From: Phormidium ambiguum IAM M-71
Lineage (GTDB): Bacteria; Cyanobacteriota; Cyanobacteriia; Cyanobacteriales; Aerosakkonemataceae
Assembly (NCBI RefSeq): GCF_001904725.1
Contig: NZ_MRCE01000007.1
Location: 186,001-250,000 of the forward strand
Direction of reading: 5' to 3'
Length of the DNA: 64,000 nucleotides
Positions 8,509-17,970 of the stretch are shown one piece after another. Position numbers and translations under genes: made by a program. The notes beneath the pieces were generated by a model that ran no database searches, was not told where the DNA came from, and saw nothing but the letters and a program-made list of their open reading frames with translations. Position 1 is the first letter of the stretch. Every line of letters begins with the position of its first letter.

Positions 8509-10410
8509 TTATTTAATCACAGCAGAATGTCCCTCAATATTAGTTGCTGTTTCAAATCTACCGCCTAAATGTTTGGCGAGAAACTCTTCAGCAACGGCAT
8601 AGAAATGTAGACGATTTTCGGGACGGGCAAAACCGTGACCTTCATCAGTGTAAAGCACATATTCTACAGGTAAATTCGCCTGTTTCATTGCTTCTACAAT
8701 TTGGTCACTTTCTGATTGTTTTACTCTTGGATCGTGAGCACCTTGACCAATTAGTAAAGGTTTCTGAATGCGATCGATAAAAAACAAAGGCGATCGAGAT
8801 TTCAAAAACTCCGGTTCTGTCTCCAAATTCCCAATCCGATGATACATTTGTAGCTTCATTGGTTCCCAATAAGGGGGAATAGTTTGCAACAGAGTTATTA
8901 AATTACTAGGGCCAACAATATCCACTCCACAAGCAAATATTTCCGGCGTAAAAGTTAAGCCAACCAAAGTGGCATAACCACCATAAGAACCGCCCATAAT
9001 GGCAACTTTTTCCCGATCGGAAATGCCCTTTTCTACCAACCAATTTACAGCATCAATTAAATCATCGTGCATTTTGGCAGCCCACTCTCGATTAGCAGCA
9101 TTTACAAAGTCTTTGCCGTAACCAGTTGAACCGCGAAAATTAACTTGTAAAACTGCATAACCTCGGTTAGCTAACCATTGGGCTTCCGGGTCATAACCCC
9201 ATGTATCTCTAGCCCAAGGGCCACCATGAACTAATAAAATAGTGGGCAAATTCTCGGCAGCAATTCCGACCGGAGTAGTTAAGTAACCATGAATTGTTAA
9301 ACCATCTCTTGCTTGATAAGAAACTGGTTGCATTGCTGCTAACTGCAACCCCTCTAACTTTGGCTGGTTACTAAACAGAAAAGTGTTAGTTTTTGTGTCC
9401 CGATTATAAGCATAGTAGTAAACGGGGCCATCATCAGTCATGTAGGCAACTAACCAATTGCGATCGGCTAAATCCCGACTACTGATAAAAAATTCTCCCT
9501 CTCTAACTTGGGCAATTTCGGCAAAATCTGCGGCAATACTTTCGTCTAAAACTTGCCATTCTTGCTTATCTTTGTAAAAAGAAACTGCTTGAATAACTCG
9601 CGTTATCGGTTGCACCATTACACCCCCAACATCATATTGTGGGTCTTGGGCAATTACTATTTCCTGGCGATTCTCCAGATTCAGAGCGATTAAACGTTGA
9701 GCATTGGCATCATGATTGCCTTCAATATAAAGGGTTTTACCATCAACAGAAAAACCTACTGCGCCGCCTTCTTCATCAGGCCCCCAATGGCGTAAACTTT
9801 CCCAATTTTTATCACTTGTTTCTCGAAATAATAATTCCGAACCGCCATCGGGTGTACTGGCAGTAGCGGCACGGATTTGGAACTCTGCATCTGCTGTCCA
9901 ACTAAGAATAGTACCGGGATTTTTGGTGTCGAATTCTACTGCACCATTTTCTAAATTGATGCGAAAAACATCAAATGTTTGGGGGTCGTTTAAGTTCATT
10001 CCCACTAATACTAAATTAGGGAATTTGTGGTCAAGATCGATCGGTTCTGCCTTCACACCTTGAAACGGCGTTAAATCTCGAACAATTTTCGATTTGATAT
10101 TCACCAAATAAAGGTGGAAATTCTCATCGCCGTCCGAGTCCTGCATATACATTAACTGGTCGGGATTGTAAGTCCAAAAGAAAATCCGAATCCCCCGCTT
10201 TTTGTCAGCGGTAATGATTTGGTCGTCTTCCTCTCCCACTGTTCGTAACCAAACTTGCAAGATGTTGTTCTCGTCGGGGGCGATGTATGCTAAGTACTTG
10301 CCATCTGGTGAAAGTCTAGGACTAGTTTTTTCGGGATTTCCAAACAAAATTTCCCGAGGAATTAGTGGTGGCAGATTTGCCTGAGATTTTTCTACTGTTG
10401 CTGATTGCAT
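8509..10410 (-). CDS. S9 family prolyl oligopeptidase-type peptidase
   Basis: This 633-residue serine peptidase or aminopeptidase of the S9C type hydrolyses short peptides in the cytoplasm; no signal peptide is present. Residues 1-360 form a seven-bladed beta-propeller (SPDGKYLAYIAPDE, VDGKTLYIEGN and similar blades). The C-terminal alpha/beta hydrolase domain carries the nucleophile in GGSYGG at about 474, the acid in GAHDPRVK near 559 and the catalytic His in DEGHGFARPEN near 592. All three triad residues are present. It is transcribed alone, divergent from the TPR gene at 10633. Confidence 0.93.
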   Translation of the reverse strand: MQSATVEKSQANLPPLIPREILFGNPEKTSPRLSPDGKYLAYIAPDENNILQVWLRTVGEEDDQIITADKKRGIRIFFWTYNPDQLMYMQDSDGDENFHLYLVNIKSKIVRDLTPFQGVKAEPIDLDHKFPNLVLVGMNLNDPQTFDVFRINLENGAVEFDTKNPGTILSWTADAEFQIRAATASTPDGGSELLFRETSDKNWESLRHWGPDEEGGAVGFSVDGKTLYIEGNHDANAQRLIALNLENRQEIVIAQDPQYDVGGVMVQPITRVIQAVSFYKDKQEWQVLDESIAADFAEIAQVREGEFFISSRDLADRNWLVAYMTDDGPVYYYAYNRDTKTNTFLFSNQPKLEGLQLAAMQPVSYQARDGLTIHGYLTTPVGIAAENLPTILLVHGGPWARDTWGYDPEAQWLANRGYAVLQVNFRGSTGYGKDFVNAANREWAAKMHDDLIDAVNWLVEKGISDREKVAIMGGSYGGYATLVGLTFTPEIFACGVDIVGPSNLITLLQTIPPYWEPMKLQMYHRIGNLETEPEFLKSRSPLFFIDRIQKPLLIGQGAHDPRVKQSESDQIVEAMKQANLPVEYVLYTDEGHGFARPENRLHFYAVAEEFLAKHLGGRFETATNIEGHSAVIK

Positions 10411-10632
10411 TGTGATTTTGTCGCTTTGATAACCTTATTTTTATTTTGCACCCAACATGAGTAACTCATCCAATAGAGGGAACTATTTCCCCTTGGCTTA
10501 CTTGACTAATAAAAAGGAATATGTTAAAAGGCAATGCAGTGCAACAAGAAATTATCGGTTCTGGTGCAAGCTGACCTTCCTCAACTTAAACTGGAACTTA
10601 TTGTTAATCGTGGAGGAGTCAGCATTAGGCTT

Positions 10633-11385
10633 ATGAAAGTTAACAACTGTGTCAATAAGAGATTTAATCAGCCTTTAATTTGGCTGGCTTTTAGCATTTT
10701 AGCTGGCTGGGGAGCATCGGCTTTAATGTTAGCTCAACCCAGTTTTGCCCAAGCAGATAGTTTGCGACTGCAACCAGGTGCTTCACCAAGGCGAATTCAA
10801 CCAGGCACTTCCGCAACTCCAGGTGATTACGAAGTTAAGGAAGATAAGTTACAAAAATGTGTGGTTAACGCTACTGATAACAAAAAAAATTGCACGGATG
10901 TGGTTTCTGGTTATGGGCAAATTGTTAGTTATGGTACAGACATTTATAGCCAGGGAAACCTAGCTGATGCGGAAAAAATTTTCAGACAATTAATTAGTTC
11001 TTATCCCAAGGAACCAACTCCTTATTTAAGGTTAGGAGTGATTTTGGAGCGCCAAGGTAGAGGGGAAGAAGCGATCGCAGAATATCGCAAAGCCATAGAA
11101 ATTAATCCCAAACACGCTGTTGCTCGCAATTCTTTGGGCGTAGCCTTAGCCAAGCAAGGTCAATTATCAGACGCAATTGAACAATGGAACGAAGCTTTAA
11201 AAATTAATGCTGAATATCCCGACGCTTTGACTAATTTAGGACTAGCTTTTTTACAACAAGGTAATAAAGATGAAGGCGTTACTAATTTGAAAAAAGCCAG
11301 AGAGATATTTATTAAACGCAAGGAATTTTCTAAAGCCAAACAAGTTGAAGAAATTCTCCAACAAGTTGATTCTCGCGCTACTTAA
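10633..11385 (+). CDS. Exported TPR protein
   Basis: The frame is open from 10534, but I prefer the ATG at 10633. It gives a clean signal peptide (a hydrophobic stretch LIWLAFSILAGWGASALML ending at SFAQA) and has GGAGGAG upstream. The mature part has a linker with RRIQPG repeats and two Cys (KCVVN, NCTD). Four TPR units follow, including ADAEKIFRQLISSYP, GEEAIAEYRKAIEINP, LSDAIEQWNEALKINA and DEGVTNLKKAREIF. It is likely periplasmic or membrane-tethered, and the partner is unknown. Confidence 0.8.
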   Translation: MKVNNCVNKRFNQPLIWLAFSILAGWGASALMLAQPSFAQADSLRLQPGASPRRIQPGTSATPGDYEVKEDKLQKCVVNATDNKKNCTDVVSGYGQIVSYGTDIYSQGNLADAEKIFRQLISSYPKEPTPYLRLGVILERQGRGEEAIAEYRKAIEINPKHAVARNSLGVALAKQGQLSDAIEQWNEALKINAEYPDALTNLGLAFLQQGNKDEGVTNLKKAREIFIKRKEFSKAKQVEEILQQVDSRAT

Positions 11386-11424
11386 GCAAGAAGGCAGAGG
11401 AGCAGGGGGCAGGGGAGACAACTC

Positions 11425-11493
11425 TGTAAGGGCGGGTTTAGTACATAATCTTTGTGACTGACAAGCAATCTCTGGGCAAAACCCGCCCCTACA
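11425..11493. repeat. Hairpin repeat of the GTAAGGGCGGGTTT family
   Basis: An inverted repeat pairs TGTAAGGGCGGGTTT (11425-11439) with AAACCCGCCCCTACA (11479-11493). Related copies lie at 25309-25378 and 47922-47989. All are intergenic, with similar ends and different centres, as in short non-autonomous dispersed repeats. This copy may also help terminate the upstream TPR gene. Confidence 0.7.
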
Positions 11494-11576
11494 ATTCAAG
11501 ATTTTCCCCTTCGCTTCTTTTTTGTTACATTTATTTATAATTATTAAATAGCTACTGTTTTGGTAAATTTAAACTC

Positions 11577-12224
11577 ATGCTTCTTCGACCTAATCAACGC
11601 ACTAAGATAGATGACACAGATGATTCTCTGTTCTACTCCTTTCCTCGGTTTGTTACTCATGTCGATGATGGGTTTATTCAACAATTAACTGATTTGTATC
11701 GGGAACGCTTAAAACCTAATACTCGTATTTTTGATATGATGAGTAGTTGGGTTTCTCACCTGCCAGATGATGTAGAATTTGCTCATGTGGAAGGTCATGG
11801 AATGAATCAAGAGGAATTAGCGCGTAATTCTCAGCTGAATCATTATTTTGTGCAGAACCTCAATCAAAATCCAAAACTACCTTTGCCGGATCGAGATTTT
11901 GATGCAGTTCTGAACTGTGTTTCTGTGCAGTATTTACAATACCCAGATGCGATTTTTTCGGAAATTCATCGCATTCTTAAGCCTGGTGGAATTGCAATTA
12001 TCAGCTTTTCTAACCGAATGTTTTATCAAAAAGCTATTACTGCATGGCGTGATAATTCTGAAATTGGTCGAGTAGAATTAGTCAAACGCTATTTTACTTT
12101 AGTTCCCGGTTTTAGCGAACCCGAAGTCATTATTCGTGCTGCTACTGTTCCAAAAATTCTTCAATTAATGGGTGTTGGTGGTGGCGATCCTTTTTATGCG
12201 GTGATTGCTTCCCGTTCTCAATAA
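11577..12224 (+). CDS. SAM-dependent methyltransferase, class I
   Basis: This 215-residue protein is a type-11-like methyltransferase. The usual glycine-rich motif I is replaced by IFDMMSSWVSHLP at about 52-64, a variant I recall from a cyanobacterial and plant subfamily. The acidic loop appears as VEGHGMNQEEL. The post-I region LPDRDFDAVLNCVSVQYL and the motif HRILKPGGIAIISFSNR are canonical. The substrate is unknown. It starts at an ATG and stands alone between two repeat-bearing gaps. Confidence 0.82.
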   Translation: MLLRPNQRTKIDDTDDSLFYSFPRFVTHVDDGFIQQLTDLYRERLKPNTRIFDMMSSWVSHLPDDVEFAHVEGHGMNQEELARNSQLNHYFVQNLNQNPKLPLPDRDFDAVLNCVSVQYLQYPDAIFSEIHRILKPGGIAIISFSNRMFYQKAITAWRDNSEIGRVELVKRYFTLVPGFSEPEVIIRAATVPKILQLMGVGGGDPFYAVIASRSQ

Positions 12225-12249
12225 ATTGCTGCGATAATTCAGTAGAATT

Positions 12250-12293
12250 AATACCAATTTTCAGGGGCGATTATTAAGCGCAATTTTACAGAG
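12250..12293. repeat. Partial copy of the ATACCAATTTTC element
   Basis: ATACCAATTTTC at 12251-12262 is followed by ATTAAGCGCAATTTTACAGAGA, up to 12294. This matches the two ends of the longer element at 61050-61153, with the central GC hairpin missing. It abuts the start of a second repeat type at 12295, so the two elements are fused here. Confidence 0.6.
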
Positions 12294-12294
12294 A

Positions 12295-12365
12295 TAGGAC
12301 TTACGCAGAAAGTCTAGGTATAGGGGCAACGACAGGGGAATTGCCCCTACAAGCAGTGTTTATAA
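12295..12365. repeat. Dispersed repeat, GGACTTACGCAGA type
   Basis: About 70 bases starting TAGGACTTACGCAGA match the copy at 50143-50233 along most of their length (TCTAG, GGGGCAAC, ACAGGGG, ATTGC, CTACAAG, GTGTTTAT). An inner hairpin pairs GGGGCAA with TTGCCCC. The right-hand inverted end seen in the other copy is missing here. Confidence 0.65.
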
Positions 12366-12378
12366 ATTTATAAGGCTT

Positions 12379-13275
12379 TTAACTTTCTAACTTTCCTAAA
12401 ATTTCTTGAGTTTGTTGAAGTATTTCGTCGTGACAAAAACCATTACTAGCAATTAAACAACCCCATTGATTTACATCTCCGCGATTGTAATTTAAAGGAG
12501 AACCATCTAAATAAGTAAACTTACCTCCGGCTTCGGTAAGAATTAATTCTGGGGCAGCAATATCCCAGTCTTTAGGAGCAGATTTGCCGGAAAGGGAAAT
12601 GTAAACATCGGCTCTTTGTTCAATTATTGTGGCAATTTTACAACCAACACTGCCGACATATTGTTTATTTTTACATGGTAAATTTTCCAATAAATAGTTA
12701 AATTTTTCATCTCGATGAGTGCGACTTACAACTAATGATAAATCTGCCATATTTTGGCGTTGGGAAACTGCTACGGATGTGGTGTTTCCTTGGCGGTTTT
12801 CAACAAAAGTTCCACTACCTTTAATAGCGTAATATAATTTTTCTGCTTCCGGCCAAACTACTACAGCGGCTATGGGACGGTGTTGATAAACTAAAGCAAT
12901 TTGTACTGCATATTCTCCTGTTTGTTCAATAAAGTCTCTGGTGCCATCTAAGGGGTCAATAATCCAAATAAAGTCTTGAGATAATGGGGGAGACATGACT
13001 CCTTTAGATTGGAATTTATATGTTTCTTCTGTGAGATAACCAAATTCTTGAGTGCCAAAACTGGCTTGTAAATTGTCGAGAATATATTGGTTTGTTACTA
13101 TGTCTGCTGCGGTGACAGGCCCTTCTTTTTTCTCTTCGATGTTTAGTTCACCTCGTTCGGGTTCTCCACGATAATAGGAGCGCAAGATATCGGCTGCGCC
13201 CCAACCTACTGATTTGGCGATCGCCAATACTTCTTCTAAACCTTCAAATCGGTCTTTTCCTAAAGATTTTAACAC
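12379..13275 (-). CDS. cysQ: CysQ-like 3'(2'),5'-bisphosphate nucleotidase / inositol-phosphatase family
   Basis: This 298-residue member of the inositol monophosphatase superfamily probably hydrolyses 3'-phosphoadenosine 5'-phosphate in sulfate assimilation. Metal-binding motifs are visible: AADIVTNQYI, the EE of YLTEETYKF, DPLDGTRDF at about 107-115, and the C-terminal WDIAAPELILTEAGG. The spacing fits Mg-dependent CysQ proteins better than SuhB. Inositol-1-phosphatase activity remains possible. It lies 196 bases downstream of the PfkB kinase gene on the same strand and may share its transcript. Confidence 0.85.
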   Translation of the reverse strand: MLKSLGKDRFEGLEEVLAIAKSVGWGAADILRSYYRGEPERGELNIEEKKEGPVTAADIVTNQYILDNLQASFGTQEFGYLTEETYKFQSKGVMSPPLSQDFIWIIDPLDGTRDFIEQTGEYAVQIALVYQHRPIAAVVVWPEAEKLYYAIKGSGTFVENRQGNTTSVAVSQRQNMADLSLVVSRTHRDEKFNYLLENLPCKNKQYVGSVGCKIATIIEQRADVYISLSGKSAPKDWDIAAPELILTEAGGKFTYLDGSPLNYNRGDVNQWGCLIASNGFCHDEILQQTQEILGKLES

Positions 13276-13471
13276 TACTAAACTTCCTTCTTTTTTGGCA
13301 GTTGTTTATCGATCGTAGCCGTTACTTGATGATAAGTTGAACTTGAGTTTGTTTGATTAGATAGTATTTTACTAGATCGTAGAGCAAGTCGGGATTTATT
13401 TAACTGAGATTTTGTATTTTCCCTTTCCCTGAAAAAGAGGCCGACTTCCATGACTACCTTGAAAAAATTCT

Positions 13472-14326
13472 TTAAGACATCCACCGTCTTGTACCAAAAT
13501 ATTGACAAGATTCGGCAGCAACTTTCGCTGCATCTTGAAGAGCCGACGGAAACTCTTTGTGCAATATATAATGACAGAATGCTCCATGAAAAATATCCCC
13601 AGCACCTAAAGTATCTACTGGTTTAATTACCGGAACTTCTATGGTTCCTGCTATGCCTTTTGCCAAATATTGAATAGGTTTTTCTCCATGAGTAATCGCA
13701 ATATAAGGAATATTTAATGCCGCAAGATAAGCAATTACGTCTGCTGTTGTTTCACAACCTGGAGGATAAAAGTTAGCTGAACAAATGACATAATTGGCTA
13801 ATGGTAACAACTCTGCGAATCCAGGTTTCCAACTGCCTCCATCAATGACTATGGGAATGTTTTTGGCTTGAGCAAGTTCGGCAATTTTTTGGCTGATTGC
13901 CATTTGATGACCATCGAACAAAATAATGTTTACATTTTGTACTATGTCCAAAGATAGATTTTCTGCGATTATTTGGGATTTAGTAGCATTGAGTGAAATT
14001 ACGGCCCGATCGCCTGTAGAATTTGTAACTAAAATAGAAGATACAGGCGGAGGTTCTAATCGCTTCGGATCTAAGTCTTGAATTTCTACTCGATAACTTG
14101 CTAAATCTGAGCGAATTAAATGAGTTATTGGATGTTCTCCAACTACTCCTAAAATTTTTGCTGTGTTCCCCCAATAACTAAAAGTTATTGCTGCATTCGT
14201 AGCAGGGCCACCTGCGGTAACAGTATAATCCAAAGCAACCATTTTTTGATTAATACCAGGCAGACTAGACGTTAAATAAACAAAATCTAAAGTCACTAAT
14301 CCGACAAATATCCCATGTTTTCCCAT
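13472..14326 (-). CDS. PfkB-family sugar kinase
   Basis: This 284-residue ribokinase-family protein phosphorylates a sugar or nucleoside with ATP. The N-terminal substrate region includes AGGPATNAAITFSYWG, with the family's Gly-rich start. The C-terminal signature DTLGAGDIFHGAF (about 237-249) holds the catalytic Asp and anion hole. The substrate cannot be deduced. The gene lies upstream of the cysQ-like gene and divergent from the ethylene-receptor-like gene. Confidence 0.9.
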   Translation of the reverse strand: MGKHGIFVGLVTLDFVYLTSSLPGINQKMVALDYTVTAGGPATNAAITFSYWGNTAKILGVVGEHPITHLIRSDLASYRVEIQDLDPKRLEPPPVSSILVTNSTGDRAVISLNATKSQIIAENLSLDIVQNVNIILFDGHQMAISQKIAELAQAKNIPIVIDGGSWKPGFAELLPLANYVICSANFYPPGCETTADVIAYLAALNIPYIAITHGEKPIQYLAKGIAGTIEVPVIKPVDTLGAGDIFHGAFCHYILHKEFPSALQDAAKVAAESCQYFGTRRWMS

Positions 14327-14419
14327 TGCTTTACTTTTGACTCAGTGATTAGAATTTACCATTTATCTAAAAAATATTACTCTGGACTCAAAAAGAAAGC
14401 ATAATCAGGAAGAATACTT

Positions 14420-14446
14420 CATTACTTATTGATATAATAAGTAATG
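14420..14446. promoter_or_regulatory. Palindrome upstream of the ethylene-receptor-like gene
   Basis: CATTACTTAT (14420-14429) and ATAAGTAATG (14437-14446) form a perfect 10-base inverted repeat around a 7-base spacer. The site is 114 bases before the ATG at 14561 and 93 bases before the divergent kinase start. It could be an operator for either gene. A TATAAT lies inside the palindrome. No U-run follows, so a terminator is unlikely. Confidence 0.45.
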
Positions 14447-14560
14447 TTGAAATTGTTTAAATTTTAAGTTATTAAAACAAGTTTATAATAGTCGTCGATA
14501 TTATTTGTAAAATTGGTAAAAGAAGAAAAATTCAAAAAACTTTAAGCAGAGAAATTGTTT

Positions 14561-16840
14561 ATGCAAGAAATATTCAAAAGCTTGTTGTTTTCAGATAATT
14601 TTGTTCCTCATGGTCATTGCTATCTCTGGAATCCCGGCTTAGTTTGGCTGCACATACTATCAGATGGATTGATAGCGCTAGCATATTATTCTATTCCAAT
14701 GATGCTAGCTTACTTTGTTTACAAGCGAGATGACCTACCGTTTAAAAGCATTTTTTTCTTGTTTGGAGCTTTCATTATTACTTGTGGTACAACTCATATT
14801 TTAGAAGTTTGGACACTGTGGCATCCTGATTATTGGCTTTCTGGTAGTGTGAAGGCTGTGACAGCGTTAGTTTCGCTATATACAGCATTAGAATTATGGC
14901 CTTTAATTCCTAAAGCTTTGGCACTTCCTAGTCCGGTACAACTAGAAGTTGCTAACCAAAAATTGGCAGCAGAAATTACAGAAAAAAAACAAGCAGAAGC
15001 AGCATTAAAACAGCGAGAATCTCATTTTCGTTCGCTTTTTGAAGGTGCTAGCATTGGAATTGAAATTATTGATTTAGCAGGAAGAACGATCGCCATTAAT
15101 CCAGCCTTACAAAAAATGTTAGGTTACACCGAACAGGAATTAGCTAGCTTGAATTTTACCACAACAATTATTCCAGAAAACTTGTCTAAGGAAACCGATA
15201 ATCAAGAAAAAAACTCTACGGATAAACGTTATTTGTTAAGAAATAGACAGGCATTAAACGAGAGCGATCGTTATCAAAAAGAAAAGCGTTACTTGTGTAA
15301 AAATGGACAAATGATTTGGTGTCAAGTTAATGCTTATCTAGTCCGAGATGACCAAAATAGGCCACAATTCTATATTCGGATGGTAGAAAATATAACTGAA
15401 CGGAAACAAGCCTTACTGGAATTACAACAATATCAAGAACGCTTAGAAGATTTAATCGGAGAACGTACAGCTTTACTCACACAAGCCAATCAACAACTTT
15501 CTTGGGAAGCTAGTCATGATGCACTTACAGAATTGATTAATCGTCAAGAATTTAGAAAACGTTTAGAAGAAGGTTTGCGAACAGCTAAAACTCAAAATTA
15601 TCAACACGCAATGTGTTATTTAGACTTAGATAAATTTAAGATTGTTAATGATACTTGTGGTCATGCTGCGGGTGATGAACTATTGCGTCAAGTAAGTAAT
15701 TTACTGCAAAAGCAAGTACGTCAAACAGATGTTCTCGCCAGACTTGGTGGTGATGAATTTGGCTTACTACTTCATAATTGTTCGATTCAACAAGGACAAG
15801 CTGTTGCTCAATCACTTTTAGAAAGTATCCGGGAATTTCGTTTTATTTGGGAAAACCAAACTTTTATTATTGGTGTAAGTATTGGTTTAGTGAGTATTGA
15901 TGCTAATAGTAAAAGTGTAGAAAATGTAATGAATATGGCTGATGCTGCTTGTTATCAAGCTAAGAATAATGGACGTAATTGCATCTATACTCATGAAGAA
16001 AATAAAGTAGAAACAGCACAAACAACTTTAGCTGAACAATGGTTACGGAAGATTAATCAAGCAATTTCTGCTAAAAGAACAGATAAGTTAGCTAATAATC
16101 AATTCCGTTTATATAGTCAACAAATTTTTTCCCTAAATTTTCAACAATCGGAAGTCGAGTTTCAAGAAATTTTGCTGCGTTTGTTAGATGAAAATGGGGA
16201 AATAATTCCTCCAATGGCTTTTTTACCTGCGGCTGAACGTTATGATTTAATTACTCCGATCGATTGCTGGGTAATTGATACTGTTTTTGGGATACTGCAT
16301 GAGCAAAGTCGGGAGTCTCAAAGTCGTTATTTATATACAATTAACTTATCAGCTTCTAGCGTCAAAGATGAAAAATTAGTTGATTTTCTCAAAGCACAAT
16401 TAGATACATATCAAATACTACCACAGTCTATATGTTTTGAAATTGCAGAAAATGTAGTAATTTCCAATTTCAATGCGACAAATAAACTGGTGGAAATATT
16501 GAAAGAATTGGGCTTTAAATTAATAATAGATGATTTTGCTTGTGGAATTTCTTCTTTGAATTACCTCAAACAAATACCTGTTGATTACTGGAAAATTAGT
16601 GGTAATTTGATCAAAAAAGTAGCAGATGATGCGATCGCTTACGAAATGACAAAAATGATTAACCGAACTGCACATATTTTAGGCATAAAAACTATTGCCA
16701 AGTTTGTGACAGATAATAGTATCATGTTAAAAATTAAAGAAATAGGAGTAGATTATGGTCAAGGTTATGGCATAGCTAAACCACGTCCTTTACTAGCAAA
16801 TTTGCCATTAATATATGAAATTATAGGAATGGAAGAGTAG
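14561..16840 (+). CDS. Ethylene-receptor-like diguanylate cyclase (TM-PAS-GGDEF-degenerate EAL)
   Basis: The start is taken at ATG 14561, not the in-frame TTG at 14555. Residues 25-110 hold three membrane helices that align with the plant ETR1/Synechocystis Etr1 ethylene-binding domain. D35, Y42, I72, C75 and H79 have exactly the spacing of ETR1 D25, Y32, I62, C65 and H69. A coiled linker, a PAS domain (about 150-285) and a second coil precede the GGDEF domain, which has GGDEF intact and an RQTD inhibitory site five residues upstream. In the EAL domain, EAL reads EIL, the KID motif reads KIS, and the late AEGVE reads AKFVT. Phosphodiesterase activity is therefore doubtful. The predicted role is copper-dependent ethylene sensing coupled to cyclic di-GMP. 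Confidence 0.9.
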   Translation: MQEIFKSLLFSDNFVPHGHCYLWNPGLVWLHILSDGLIALAYYSIPMMLAYFVYKRDDLPFKSIFFLFGAFIITCGTTHILEVWTLWHPDYWLSGSVKAVTALVSLYTALELWPLIPKALALPSPVQLEVANQKLAAEITEKKQAEAALKQRESHFRSLFEGASIGIEIIDLAGRTIAINPALQKMLGYTEQELASLNFTTTIIPENLSKETDNQEKNSTDKRYLLRNRQALNESDRYQKEKRYLCKNGQMIWCQVNAYLVRDDQNRPQFYIRMVENITERKQALLELQQYQERLEDLIGERTALLTQANQQLSWEASHDALTELINRQEFRKRLEEGLRTAKTQNYQHAMCYLDLDKFKIVNDTCGHAAGDELLRQVSNLLQKQVRQTDVLARLGGDEFGLLLHNCSIQQGQAVAQSLLESIREFRFIWENQTFIIGVSIGLVSIDANSKSVENVMNMADAACYQAKNNGRNCIYTHEENKVETAQTTLAEQWLRKINQAISAKRTDKLANNQFRLYSQQIFSLNFQQSEVEFQEILLRLLDENGEIIPPMAFLPAAERYDLITPIDCWVIDTVFGILHEQSRESQSRYLYTINLSASSVKDEKLVDFLKAQLDTYQILPQSICFEIAENVVISNFNATNKLVEILKELGFKLIIDDFACGISSLNYLKQIPVDYWKISGNLIKKVADDAIAYEMTKMINRTAHILGIKTIAKFVTDNSIMLKIKEIGVDYGQGYGIAKPRPLLANLPLIYEIIGMEE

Positions 16841-16977
16841 TGGGTAAATGAAAATCTTGAGTTGTAAAATAGTTTTGCAAATAAATTTAGCAGACAAAAT
16901 CTACCTGGGAATAAATTTTCCTCGTCCTCTATACCCACCTGATAAATAAAAAAGCAAATTTAAAAGATTAATAATTT

Positions 16978-17826
16978 ATGGGAATTCTTTACTTAGTTGC
17001 AACTCCGATCGGTAATTTAGAAGATATGACTTTTCGAGCTATTAGAATTTTACAAACTGTAGATCTAATTGCGGCAGAAGATACGCGCCATACGGGAAAA
17101 TTGCTGCAACATTTTCAAATTAAAACTCCACAATTAAGTTATCATGAACATAATCGTCAGCAAAGAATTCCTGAATTACTATCACAATTAAGTCAAGGAA
17201 AAACGATCGCACTGGTTACAGATGCCGGAATGCCCTTAATTTCCGATCCGGGATATGAGTTAGTCAAAGCTTGTGTCGAACAAGGGATCTCTGTTGTTCC
17301 AATTCCCGGCGCAAATGCGGCGATTACTGCTTTGAGTGCAGCTGGATTAGCTACAGATAAATTTGTTTTTGAGGGTTTTTTACCAGCTAAAAGTAAAGAA
17401 CGTCGCGCTCATTTAGAAACGCTTAACAGCGAAACTCGCACGATGATTTTTTACGAATCTCCGCACCGTTTGCGGGAAACTCTACAAGATTTAAGCAAAA
17501 TTTTGGGGGAAGAAAGAGAGATTGTATTAGCCAGAGAGTTAACTAAAATGCACGAAGAATTTTGGCGGGGAACAATTAAAAATGCGATCGCACACTATAC
17601 AAACCGCGAACCACAAGGGGAATTTACCTTAGTAGTTGCTGGCGCTACCTTAGAAAAACCCCAACTTTCAGAAGTAGTAATTAAAGCGGAATTACAAAAC
17701 TTACTCAAGCAAGGAATATCTCGTTCTGAAGCTAGTCGCCAATTAGCTCAACAAACATCACTCCCCCGCCGCCAAATTTACCAACTGGCACTGACAATTC
17801 CCGAAGTTGAGGATTTTGATGTTTGA
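16978..17826 (+). CDS. rsmI: 16S rRNA (cytidine-1402 2'-O) methyltransferase RsmI
   Basis: This 282-residue protein of the tetrapyrrole-methylase superfamily methylates the 2'-OH of C1402 in 16S rRNA. Signature stretches are VATPIGNLEDMTFRA at the start, AAEDTRHTGKLL, GMPLISDPGYELV, PGANAAITALSAAG and FYESPHRLRETL. Length and order match RsmI across bacteria. A C-terminal HTH-like tail (KQGISRSEASRQLAQ) is also normal. It starts at an ATG with a weak ribosome site and stands alone on the plus strand. Confidence 0.96.
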   Translation: MGILYLVATPIGNLEDMTFRAIRILQTVDLIAAEDTRHTGKLLQHFQIKTPQLSYHEHNRQQRIPELLSQLSQGKTIALVTDAGMPLISDPGYELVKACVEQGISVVPIPGANAAITALSAAGLATDKFVFEGFLPAKSKERRAHLETLNSETRTMIFYESPHRLRETLQDLSKILGEEREIVLARELTKMHEEFWRGTIKNAIAHYTNREPQGEFTLVVAGATLEKPQLSEVVIKAELQNLLKQGISRSEASRQLAQQTSLPRRQIYQLALTIPEVEDFDV

Positions 17827-17827
17827 T

Positions 17828-17960
17828 ATGGCAGCAGGGGAGCAGGAGAGCAGGGGAGCAGGGGAGCAAAGAGAATTTTTACCTTTTACCTTTCTTACTT
17901 TCTGCCTTTCTTACCTTCTGCCTTCTGCCTTCTGCCTTCTGCCTTTCTTCCCTTCTGCCT
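17828..17960. repeat. Low-complexity tandem repeats (GGGGAGCA and CTTCTGC)
   Basis: Directly after rsmI come units of AGCAGGGG and AGGAGAGC. Repeats of CTTCTGC and related TTTCTTAC/TTTCTGCC units follow over about 80 bases. The second block is a polypyrimidine tract on the plus strand. Such simple repeats are common between convergent genes in cyanobacteria. No gene is supported here. Confidence 0.7.
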
Positions 17961-17970
17961 TTCCTCAAAT

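Noticed and set aside
13278-13508. Frame of 76 residues downstream of the PfkB kinase gene on the minus strand
   Set aside because: It overlaps the end of the kinase gene, has a low-complexity Ser/Lys/Gln composition and lacks a ribosome site. A second frame at 13396-13605 is equally weak.
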